The translations under genes were made by a program, and so were the position numbers. From the NCBI GenBank assembly GCA_007136565.1, contig SLGS01000195.1, forward strand, positions 1-7,784: 7,784 nucleotides of DNA, read 5' to 3'. This DNA comes from Clostridia bacterium (GTDB lineage Bacteria; Bacillota; Sulfobacillia; SLMV01). Within the stretch, counting starts at the first letter, position 1, and each line of letters opens with the position of its first letter. Positions 1-5,900 of this stretch are shown here, piece by piece. The notes beneath the pieces are model-generated. The model did no database searches. It was not told the origin of the DNA and saw nothing but the letters and a program-made list of their open reading frames with translations.

Positions 1-32
1 CAATTTTCGAGGAGGGATGGTAGGTCTATACA

Positions 33-437
33 GTGAGCGCTCTAACCCTTTTGGCAGCCGAACACCTCAGGGGGTTGCAAATCACCGCAGTGGGTATCGG
101 GGTCGTCTTCACGGTCCTCGGCCTCTTGTGCCTGGTCCTCATAGCCTTCCAGTATATATTCGGCGAGGACAAACCCTCCGAGCCCGGGGCGGTTAAACCC
201 ACCCCGAGCGAGGAGCCTTCGACCCCCGCGGTAACCGAGGCTCCGCCCCTGGACTCCCGCGTTCCCGCCATCATAATCGCGGCGGTAACCCACGTCCTGG
301 GACGGGTGCCCGAAAACATCGAAATCCGTCGAGCCGGTGAATCGCGCGGCGATGGCCGCCGCACCGCCGCCATAGTCGCGGCGACCCTGGCGCATCTGGA
401 CGAAACCCCCGGAAGCATTCACATCAGGAAAGTCTGA
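33..437 (+). CDS. oadG: OadG/MmdD-like small membrane subunit of a Na+-pump type decarboxylase
   Basis: This 134-residue protein has one membrane helix (about residues 17-40), an acidic Pro/Ser/Glu-rich linker (46-75), and a C-terminal part rich in Ala/Ile ending in a basic IxIRK motif. This is the layout of the gamma/delta subunits (OadG, MmdD) that hold the soluble carboxyltransferase and biotin carrier against the membrane pump subunit. The GTG at 33 is chosen because an in-frame TAG lies at 21-23 with no other start between. A GGAGG at 11-15 is rather far away, and AGGT at 22-25 is a closer but weaker match. An upstream gene could end at 34-36 in a GTGA overlap. The C-terminal segment appears twice (residues 79-100 and 112-133), where the family normally has one. 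The biotin carrier and carboxyltransferase follow directly. The family call rests on layout and context, because sequence conservation in this family is low. Confidence 0.78.
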   Translation: MSALTLLAAEHLRGLQITAVGIGVVFTVLGLLCLVLIAFQYIFGEDKPSEPGAVKPTPSEEPSTPAVTEAPPLDSRVPAIIIAAVTHVLGRVPENIEIRRAGESRGDGRRTAAIVAATLAHLDETPGSIHIRKV

Positions 438-451
438 GAGGAGCAACCCGT

Positions 452-871
452 ATGAAAAAGCAACTCAGGATAACAGTTGACGGCGAAGAATTTGACGTAA
501 CCGTAGAGGAAATGGGCTCGGAGGCTTCCGCGTCCACGGCACCGAAACCCAAGACCGAGCGCGCCGCACCCCGCCCGCAGGCCGCCCCAGCACCCGAACC
601 CAAGAGCGAACCGGCCCCGGCCCCCGAGCCGGCAGCCGCCGGCGGCCAGGGCTCCGAGAAGGTATTGGCCCCCCTCGCGGGAACCATCCGCGCCGTCATG
701 GTTAGCGTCGGCGACGAAGTCACCGCCGGCCAGACCCTCCTGACCCTGGAAGCCCTCAAGTTGGAGAACGAGATCGTGGCCCCGTCGGCCGGCAAGGTCG
801 CCAGCGTCGACGTGCAGGTAGGCGCGAACGTGGAGAGTGGAGCGGTCCTGGTCACACTGGACCCTGCCTGA
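452..871 (+). CDS. Biotin carboxyl carrier protein of the decarboxylase (MmdC / 1.3S type)
   Basis: This 139-residue carrier has three parts. The N-terminal beta segment (residues 1-21, MKKQLRITVDGEEFDVTVEE) is typical of decarboxylase carriers. A flexible Ala/Pro/Glu linker (about 27-67) contains a near repeat of APAPEP. The C-terminal biotinyl domain (about 70-139) carries the conserved APLAGTI and VGDEV segments. Biotin should be attached to Lys103. The attachment motif reads EALKLENE, so both methionines of the usual AMKM are leucine. The carrier would shuttle carboxyl groups between the carboxyltransferase encoded downstream and a membrane beta subunit not seen here. A GAGAGGAG ribosome binding site at 436-444 sits 7 bases before the ATG, and the gene starts 14 bases after the previous stop, as expected within an operon. 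A lipoyl domain is excluded because the DKA-type lipoylation motif is absent. Confidence 0.93.
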   Translation: MKKQLRITVDGEEFDVTVEEMGSEASASTAPKPKTERAAPRPQAAPAPEPKSEPAPAPEPAAAGGQGSEKVLAPLAGTIRAVMVSVGDEVTAGQTLLTLEALKLENEIVAPSAGKVASVDVQVGANVESGAVLVTLDPA

Positions 872-893
872 TCGAACCCAAGAGGAGGTCGAG

Positions 894-2243
894 ATGAGCA
901 AGAAGCCAGTAGGGATTACGGATACCACTTACCGGGACGCCCACCAGTCCCGCATGGCCACCCGGATGACCACCGCGGACATGCTCCCGGTGGCCCGGGA
1001 GATGGACGCGATCGGTTTTTGGGCCCTCGAGATGTGGGGCGGCGCGACTTTTGACAGCGCCATGCGCTTCATCAAGGAGGACCCCTGGTCGCGGCTCAGG
1101 GTATTGCGCGAAAACATATCCGACACCAAGTTTATGATGTTACTTCGGGGCCAGAACATCCTCGGATACCAGCACTATCCCGACGATGTCGTCGAAGCCT
1201 TCGTGCGAGCCACCGTCAAAAACGGCTGCGACATCATCCGCATATTCGACGCCCTAAACGACGTTCGGAACATGGAACTGGCCATGAAGACCACCAAGGA
1301 CGCCGGCGGGCACGCCCAGGCCTGCGTGGTGTACACCATCAGCCCCGTGCACGACATCCCGCACTACGTCGAGACCGCCCGGGCCCTGGTGGACATGGGA
1401 GCGGACTCCCTATGCGTCAAGGACATGGCCGGGATCATGACTCCCACCATGGGTTACAACCTGGTCAAGGAATTGAAAAAGGAATTCGATCTTCCCATCG
1501 ATATACACTCCCACATGACCAGCGGGATGGCCGCCATGACCTACCTCAAGTGCATCGAAGCCGGGGCCGACGTCGTGGACTGCTGCCTCAGCTCCCTCTC
1601 GGGTGGAACATCGCAGCCCCCGGCCGAGACCATGGTGGCCGTGCTGCAGGAGACGGAGTTCGACACCGGGCTCGACCTGGAGAAGATGTCCGAGGTCAAC
1701 AAGCACTTCGCCGACATCGTCGGCAACTACGCGGAGTTCCTGACCCAGCCGGACACCGAGCCCCGGGCCCTGATCTACCAGATCCCCGGCGGCATGCTCT
1801 CGAACCTCCGTTCGCAGTTGAACGGGCAGGGCATGGGACACAAGTACCAGGAAGTCCTCGAGGAGGTGCCCCGGGTTCGCGAGGAGATGGGGTATCCCCC
1901 GCTGGTGACACCCATGAGCCAGATCGTCGGCACCCAGGCCGTTCTCAACGTGGCCACCGGGACCCGATACGGCGTCAAGTCCAAGGAGATCCGCGATTAC
2001 GTCCGCGGCCTCTACGGTCGCCCCCCGGTCCCGATTTCCGAAGAGATCAAGCAGCAGATCATCGGCGACGAGGAAGTCCTCACCGGCCGTCCGGCGGAGC
2101 TCCTCGACCCGAGGATGGAGTCCGCCGCCGAGGAGATCAGCGAGTACATCCAACAGCCCGAGGATGTCCTCTCTTACATTCTCTTCCCGCAGCCGGCGTT
2201 GGAGTACTTCGAGTATCGCAAGGAGCACGGCATCACCGTGTGA
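894..2243 (+). CDS. oadA: Biotin-dependent carboxyltransferase (oxaloacetate decarboxylase alpha / PycB / 5S type)
   Basis: This 449-residue enzyme transfers a carboxyl group between a 2-oxo acid (oxaloacetate/pyruvate) and carrier-bound biotin. The N-terminal HMGL-like TIM barrel opens with ITDTTYRDAHQSR, where Asp10 is the expected metal ligand. It continues with EMWGGATFD (46-54) and LLRGQNILGY (83-92), both hallmarks of the pyruvate/oxaloacetate group. Lys176 in CVKDMAG is the expected carbamylated lysine, and His205/His207 in DIHSHMTSG are the other metal ligands. The conserved PYC/OADA domain follows from about residue 285, with IPGGMLSNL and VTPMSQIVGTQA. No biotinyl domain is fused; it is the separate gene just upstream, so this is a split OadA. 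The frame stays open upstream to 837, but the ATG at 894 has AGAGGAGG at 881-888 and begins at the family's usual start. Oxaloacetate decarboxylase, pyruvate carboxylase subunit B and transcarboxylase 5S cannot be separated by sequence alone. The OadG-like neighbour favours a decarboxylase. Confidence 0.94.
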   Translation: MSKKPVGITDTTYRDAHQSRMATRMTTADMLPVAREMDAIGFWALEMWGGATFDSAMRFIKEDPWSRLRVLRENISDTKFMMLLRGQNILGYQHYPDDVVEAFVRATVKNGCDIIRIFDALNDVRNMELAMKTTKDAGGHAQACVVYTISPVHDIPHYVETARALVDMGADSLCVKDMAGIMTPTMGYNLVKELKKEFDLPIDIHSHMTSGMAAMTYLKCIEAGADVVDCCLSSLSGGTSQPPAETMVAVLQETEFDTGLDLEKMSEVNKHFADIVGNYAEFLTQPDTEPRALIYQIPGGMLSNLRSQLNGQGMGHKYQEVLEEVPRVREEMGYPPLVTPMSQIVGTQAVLNVATGTRYGVKSKEIRDYVRGLYGRPPVPISEEIKQQIIGDEEVLTGRPAELLDPRMESAAEEISEYIQQPEDVLSYILFPQPALEYFEYRKEHGITV

Positions 2244-2262
2244 TCATCCATCCCGGATGATC
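2242..2262. repeat. Perfect 8-bp inverted repeat on the oadA stop codon
   Basis: GATCATCC (2242-2249) and GGATGATC (2255-2262) are perfect inverted copies around ATCCC. The left arm starts inside the TGA stop codon at 2241-2243. No T-run follows, so it is not an intrinsic terminator by itself. It lies 23 bases before the terminator stem and may protect the mRNA 3' end or affect translation termination. The function is inferred. Confidence 0.5.
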
Positions 2263-2285
2263 CGATGAATCTAGGTGAAGGTGAA

Positions 2286-2318
2286 GGGCCCGGCCAAATG
2301 GCCGGGCCCTCGGCTTTT
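2286..2318 (+). terminator. Intrinsic terminator of the decarboxylase operon
   Basis: GGGCCCGGCC (2286-2295) and GGCCGGGCCC (2300-2309) form a perfect 10-bp GC stem closed by AAAT, followed by TCGGCTTTT with four T at 2315-2318. It lies 42 bases after the carboxyltransferase stop. The T-run is on the + strand side only, so it mainly serves the decarboxylase operon. The convergent genes end at 2358 and would read into the stem without a T-run behind it. Confidence 0.85.
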
Positions 2319-2357
2319 CATCGATGGGCATCATGGATGGATCTACTTCAACCCTCT

Positions 2358-3170
2358 TCAGCGTTGCACGGGGTCGTATCCCGCGGCCAGGATCGCATCC
2401 CGTATCTCCGCGGGGGAGGCATTCCCCTCGCTATACTCGACGTGGACCAGCTTTTCGCCAAGATTTACGCGGACATCCGTCACACCGTCCACGGCTCGCG
2501 CGGCTGCGGTCACCGCGGACTGGCAACCCTCGCAAACCATCTTGGAAACGTAATAGGTAACCTCTTGCACGTTTTCACCTCCCCGGATCCGATGTGCCCC
2601 GCTCCTCGGGCGCGAAAAGACGTAGACGACGCAGAGGGACAGGATGGTCGTCACGATGGCCAGGGCCAGGGCCAGGGGCCACTGCCCGGCCAAGGGAAGG
2701 GAGGGGTGGGTTCCCAGAACGTAATCCGATACGTCGTTGACCACGAACCACGTGGCCGGCAACGCCAGGTGGAGGGGGCGCGGACGGAAAATCGACGCGT
2801 ATATCAGTCCCTCGGCCAAGAGCCCCACGTGGCTCCAAAAGAGCAGAGCGTTGAGCGGCCCGAGGCTCCCCACGACCAGGTACGCGTGCCCGATGACGCC
2901 TATGGTCCATATGCCGTACTTTATGGCGGAAGCCCAGGCCAGGGCATCCCAAAAGCCCGAGGGCCGACCCCGGAGTCGAAGGATCAACGCGATGGCCACG
3001 AAGGCCGCCGCGAGGGGGCAATCCGGGACCACAGGCCAAAATATTACCGGGGTCGCCGCCAGCTGCCCGTAGTACCACAGGATCCCGAGCACGAAGGATA
3101 TGGCGTTGATGGCGGCGATGGCCGTCATAACGCGTGGATGGGAGAACAATCCCTTCACGGAACCCCACAT
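2358..3170 (-). CDS. DUF1405 membrane protein fused to a C-terminal heavy-metal-associated (HMA) domain
   Basis: This 270-residue protein has two parts. Residues 1 to about 188 form a multi-pass membrane domain of roughly six helices. It carries DUF1405 (B. subtilis YpjA-like) signatures: WYYGQL (32-37) followed by WPVVPDCPLA (45-54), and NDVSDYVLGTHPSLP (145-159). Residues 201-270 form a ferredoxin-like HMA domain resembling CopZ and the N-terminal domains of Cu+ ATPases, with the metal motif MVCEGC (Cys213, Cys216) and a typical ending at AGYDP. The DUF1405 family usually lacks such a domain, so the fusion is unusual. It suggests a membrane protein that receives or senses Cu+ or another soft metal, which is inference. 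The ATG at 3170 has GAGAGG 11 bases upstream and lies 15 bases after the stop of the exported-protein gene, so the two are co-transcribed. An internal ribosome binding site and GTG at codon 201 could also give a free 70-residue chaperone. Confidence 0.86.
   Translation of the reverse strand: MWGSVKGLFSHPRVMTAIAAINAISFVLGILWYYGQLAATPVIFWPVVPDCPLAAAFVAIALILRLRGRPSGFWDALAWASAIKYGIWTIGVIGHAYLVVGSLGPLNALLFWSHVGLLAEGLIYASIFRPRPLHLALPATWFVVNDVSDYVLGTHPSLPLAGQWPLALALAIVTTILSLCVVYVFSRPRSGAHRIRGGENVQEVTYYVSKMVCEGCQSAVTAAARAVDGVTDVRVNLGEKLVHVEYSEGNASPAEIRDAILAAGYDPVQR
2568..2584 (-). promoter_or_regulatory. Internal ribosome binding site and GTG start at the HMA domain boundary
   Basis: Read on the - strand, GGGGAGGTG is followed by AAAAC and then GTG at 2570-2568. 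The GGAGG core at 2582-2578 has an ideal 7-base spacing. The GTG is codon 201 of the fusion gene, in frame, and is exactly where a stand-alone CopZ-like protein would start (MQEVTYYVSKMVCEGC). The linker residues RGGEN are themselves encoded by this Shine-Dalgarno. It is either a working internal start or the relic of a former separate gene. Confidence 0.6.
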
Positions 3171-3185
3171 GCGACACCCAACCTC

Positions 3186-5135
3186 TCACCGGGCCTCGAA
3201 CCCCGTGGCGTAAACCTCCACATCCACGGTTTCCGAATAGGTCACCGAGAAATACCGGGAACTGCCGTCGGCGAAGCGCCAACTGTACCGAAGATTCACC
3301 GCACCCCGCACCTCGAACCGGCCCGGTCGCTCCCAGGTTACTTCGAACTCCCGCCCCGGGTAGTACTCCATCCTCAGGTTCTCCACCTCGTCGGGTAAAT
3401 CCTCGACCCGGGCATCCAGGGCGTAGCGGGCGGTACGTCCCGTCATCCAGGCCCGGGGCCCCTCCAAATCGATGACCGGTACGATCTCTTCGGCCGTGGA
3501 GTACTCGAAGGTTTCGCCTTCCTCTTTTTCAGATACCCACTCCTGCCGCCTTAACACTTCCCCCTCCCCGTCGACGGAGGTGGCGCTGACCTCCCGCGGG
3601 TTATCGCCGGCGTCGAAAACCCTTTCCCCGCCCGTGTTTTCGGGGTCGTCGTCGACTAGCTCCTCGCCGTCCACGTCCCAAATCCATCGATGGTGGACCC
3701 GCCGGCGGTCCTCGCGCAGTGTCGTGCTCTTGTTCCTGTAGATGGCCGTTATCGAGGGCAAGTCCGGGGCATCCTCGGACCCACCGCTGGATTCCCTCGC
3801 CACACCGGGCCGGAGGGAAGAAATCAATCCCAGCAGGGAATCGAGACCCCGGGCCAGTATATTCCCCACTCCTCCCCCATGGTCCCCGGGATGCTCCAAC
3901 CCGAGGGCTGCCAGCACCTCGGCGGCCACCTCTTTGCGTTGGCCCAGGGAGCCGCCCGTGGCCAGGTACACGTCGCGTCTTTCACCGCCGGGATAGACCG
4001 CGGAATCGGCCTCCGTCCACCAGTCGTTGGGCCCGGTGCCCGGGCGGACCAGCTGCCACCAGTTCGGGGCCTCGACCACCACCGAAGAGACCTTCGAGGC
4101 GGGGGTGGGCACTTCTTCGATGGAGGGATTAACCGGGATCCCGAGGCCATCCCCATCCCAGGGTATCCTCACCGAGGACGGCAGCTGCGCCGCGAGGATC
4201 GGCGGCGACATGTCCAGGCGGGCCTCCAGCCAAGCCAACCCGCTCTCCCTCGCCTTCCGCGCCGCCTGGGGAAGGGCGTATTCGCCGAGGAACTTCGCGG
4301 CCCGGCGGCGCAAGAAATCGACCAGCATGGATCGAAGATCGTATCCCACGGGTACATCGTCGAGGATCCCCTCGGTGATCACCTGTCCCGGGCGGGCCAG
4401 GGTGAAATAGGTGCGCGCGGCCGTCCTCGCCGCGACGTAATCCAGGTAACCCCGGGGAAGACCGGAAAAGGGACACCCCTCCCCCGCGGATGAGCCCACG
4501 GGCCGCGAATCCGAGAACCTGTCGCCGAGGCGGGCGGGATAGCGCCGCGATAGCCATCCGAGGTAGTCTCCGCTGCTCTCGGGCGCCAGGGACATCCCGG
4601 ACTCCAGGAGGTAACGGTGATACAGGGGTTCGAAGAGTTCATGGGTCCTCGTGACCACGTAATCCAAACCCTCCATGTCTCCGGGAAAAGCCCAGTCGGG
4701 ATCATCGGTATTGCGCGTCTTACCCGTTGCACCCCGGTAATCTTCCACCTCCGTGGCGAAAACCACGGTAAAAACCACCTCCGCCCCCACCGAGCCGCGA
4801 TGGGGAGCCCCTACGAAGACGACCTCGGGCGAGGCGTTCGACGCCGCGAGCCATCTACGCACCGGTATCGCCCCCGCCCCCACGGCGACGATGGCATCCA
4901 CACCCCCGTGGAGGGATCCCGGCGAAAGGACCAACTCCCCTGCATCGATCTTCACCACATCTACATCCCGAGAGTGCTCCTGCAGGGCATCGGACAGCGC
5001 CTCCACATCGCCATAGGGCGTCGCCGTGATCACGGCGACGGTATCAAAGCGTGGCGTCCCCGCCGCCCCGAGGGGCGGAGCCGGGATCGAGCATAACGCC
5101 AAGAGTGCAGCCAGCAGGATCGCCGTGATCCTCAT
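3186..5135 (-). CDS. Exported protein with a degenerate lipase-like alpha/beta hydrolase fold and a beta-rich C-terminus
   Basis: This 649-residue protein starts with a signal peptide (MRITAILLAALLALCSIPAP, likely cut after about Ala25). Residues 30-120 resemble the start of a lipase-type alpha/beta hydrolase. The motif GAPHRGS (109-115) matches the lipase GTPHRGS loop. The strand-elbow-helix before it reads AIVAVGAGAIPVRRWLA, where active lipases have GHSxGG, so the nucleophile position (about Gly88) is not serine. A later segment (350-412: VVVEAPNWW, NDWWTEADSA, YLATGGSLGQR) resembles the end of such a domain but lacks the expected histidine. Residues 440-550 are highly charged, and about 555-640 look like an Ig/PKD-like beta domain ending in VTYSETVDVEVYA. 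It has an ATGA overlap with the gene before it and lies 15 bases ahead of the DUF1405-HMA gene. A catalytically dead binding or scaffold protein is inferred. The LALC at 12-15 is a poor lipobox. Confidence 0.72.
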   Translation of the reverse strand: MRITAILLAALLALCSIPAPPLGAAGTPRFDTVAVITATPYGDVEALSDALQEHSRDVDVVKIDAGELVLSPGSLHGGVDAIVAVGAGAIPVRRWLAASNASPEVVFVGAPHRGSVGAEVVFTVVFATEVEDYRGATGKTRNTDDPDWAFPGDMEGLDYVVTRTHELFEPLYHRYLLESGMSLAPESSGDYLGWLSRRYPARLGDRFSDSRPVGSSAGEGCPFSGLPRGYLDYVAARTAARTYFTLARPGQVITEGILDDVPVGYDLRSMLVDFLRRRAAKFLGEYALPQAARKARESGLAWLEARLDMSPPILAAQLPSSVRIPWDGDGLGIPVNPSIEEVPTPASKVSSVVVEAPNWWQLVRPGTGPNDWWTEADSAVYPGGERRDVYLATGGSLGQRKEVAAEVLAALGLEHPGDHGGGVGNILARGLDSLLGLISSLRPGVARESSGGSEDAPDLPSITAIYRNKSTTLREDRRRVHHRWIWDVDGEELVDDDPENTGGERVFDAGDNPREVSATSVDGEGEVLRRQEWVSEKEEGETFEYSTAEEIVPVIDLEGPRAWMTGRTARYALDARVEDLPDEVENLRMEYYPGREFEVTWERPGRFEVRGAVNLRYSWRFADGSSRYFSVTYSETVDVEVYATGFEAR

Positions 5136-5713
5136 CGGGTATCACCCCCACCGACCAGCCCCCGGTTCATGAGGCGGACGACGGCCACGGGTTCTGCACC
5201 ATCCAGGGCTTGGGACAACTCGGATCTCCAGCGCTGCTCGTCGGAGATGGACCGCGGACCGTCCTCGGCGGCGATCAGCCCGATGGCGGCTTCCTCCCCG
5301 GGATCCACCTCGACCAACTCGTCCCCCACCCTCACCACGAGGGCATCCCCCTCCAGGCGGCGAACCACCTCCAGAGCCACGCCGCTGAAGTTGGGGCTAT
5401 CCTCCAGGGCGCCTACCGTCCCGGGCAGATCGGAGAAGCCCATCTTTCCCCCGTCTACCTCCGTCTCACCGGCCAATCGAGCCCAGTCCACGACGATGGG
5501 GTGCTCGCCCCCGGGGGGAACCTCGCCGAAGACTCCACCGGGTGCCATGGCCACATTTGCCCCCGCGCCATCGAAGGCCGTTCGTGCGCGCACCTCGAGG
5601 AGCAGGGTCGGATCATCACCTCCCCCGCCCGATGCCAGCGGATTCCCGCCACCGGCGAAGATCCACCAGGAGAGGGCCGCCGCCGCGACCAGCACTGCAA
5701 TCAACCTTTTCAT
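5132..5713 (-). CDS. Small membrane-anchored or exported protein of unknown family
   Basis: I do not recognise this 193-residue protein. It begins MKRLIAVLVAAAALSWWIFA, a hydrophobic segment that could be a signal peptide or an uncleaved anchor, followed by a Gly-rich spacer (21-32). The rest (about 35-193) is acidic and probably beta-rich, with LEVVRRLEGDALVVRVGDELVEV-like strands in its middle and a short helical tail containing WRSELSQAL. The ATG at 5713 is chosen over in-frame TTG and GTG codons at 5725 and 5722 because GGTGAG at 5723-5718 then serves as its ribosome binding site. Its TGA (5132-5134) overlaps the ATG of the lipase-like gene, which indicates translational coupling. It is first in the three-gene operon, directly behind the palindrome-bearing promoter. 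A periplasmic or cell-surface partner of the next protein is a reasonable guess, with no direct proof. Confidence 0.78.
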   Translation of the reverse strand: MKRLIAVLVAAAALSWWIFAGGGNPLASGGGGDDPTLLLEVRARTAFDGAGANVAMAPGGVFGEVPPGGEHPIVVDWARLAGETEVDGGKMGFSDLPGTVGALEDSPNFSGVALEVVRRLEGDALVVRVGDELVEVDPGEEAAIGLIAAEDGPRSISDEQRWRSELSQALDGAEPVAVVRLMNRGLVGGGDTR

Positions 5714-5737
5714 GGGACTCACCAAATCGAGGGCCGT

Positions 5738-5754
5738 TTGGTATATATTACCAA
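5738..5754. promoter_or_regulatory. Perfect palindromic operator candidate TTGGTA-N5-TACCAA
   Basis: TTGGTATATATTACCAA consists of two perfect 6-base arms around TATAT. It stands in a short AT-rich island within GC-rich DNA, 25 bases upstream of the first operon gene, and covers the likely -10 element. This placement is typical of a repressor site for a dimeric helix-turn-helix regulator. No regulator gene lies beside it in the window. Confidence 0.6.
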
Positions 5755-5774
5755 TTGCGAGGGGTGGATTCCAA
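5745..5774 (-). promoter_or_regulatory. Candidate sigma-70/sigma-A promoter of the three-gene operon
   Basis: On the - strand, TTGGAA (5774-5769) and TAATAT (5750-5745) are separated by 18 bases. Each matches 4 of 6 consensus positions. Transcription would begin near 5738, giving a short leader of about 25 bases before the ATG at 5713. The -10 lies inside the TTGGTA/TACCAA palindrome. It is called by eye and alternative registers such as TATATA are possible. Confidence 0.5.
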
Positions 5775-5786
5775 GGGGTGCGTTAG

Positions 5787-5815
5787 CCGTTCTCCAGCTG
5801 GAGCTGGACGAACGG
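5787..5815. repeat. Imperfect inverted repeat between ireB and the operon promoter
   Basis: CCGTTCTCCAGCT (5787-5799) and AGCTGGACGAACGG (5802-5815) pair over 13 bases with one bulged C and only two bases between the arms, so a real hairpin would open its top pairs. It lies 86 bases downstream of the ireB stop and just before the next promoter on the - strand. It could end ireB transcription, but no T-run follows. The remainder of 5755-5900 shows nothing else except a small CCGGG-ATAC-CCCGG hairpin at 5886-5899, immediately after the ireB stop. Confidence 0.4.
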
Positions 5816-5900
5816 GCGGCCACGTTCGGGGCGCGATCACAGCGGCGCACAACACTTGCGGCCAAGGATACCGACGACCATGCCACCGGGATACCCCGGG

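Noticed and set aside
1..32. End of an upstream gene before the OadG-like start
   Set aside because: Two frames could end here (TAG at 21-23 or TGA at 34-36), but only a few codons are visible and none is recognisable, so no feature is called.
837..893. Upstream extension of the carboxyltransferase from an ATG at 837
   Set aside because: It would overlap the carrier gene's end by 35 bases, and the extra residues resemble nothing in the family. The ATG at 894 has a strong ribosome binding site and the family's normal N-terminus.
1410..2228. 272-codon open frame antisense to the carboxyltransferase
   Set aside because: The + strand frame is a clear conserved enzyme. The antisense product is a Gly/Leu/Asp-rich mirror with no domain.
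2265..3398. Long open frame on the + strand opposite the DUF1405-HMA gene
   Set aside because: The product is low-complexity, rich in Arg, Gly, Pro and His, with no recognisable domain, and it runs through the terminator. It is a GC-rich shadow of the - strand genes.
5091..5102. Possible lipobox LALC in the signal peptide of the lipase-like protein
   Set aside because: Leu directly before the Cys does not fit the Gly/Ala/Ser usually required there, so an ordinary cleaved signal peptide is more likely.
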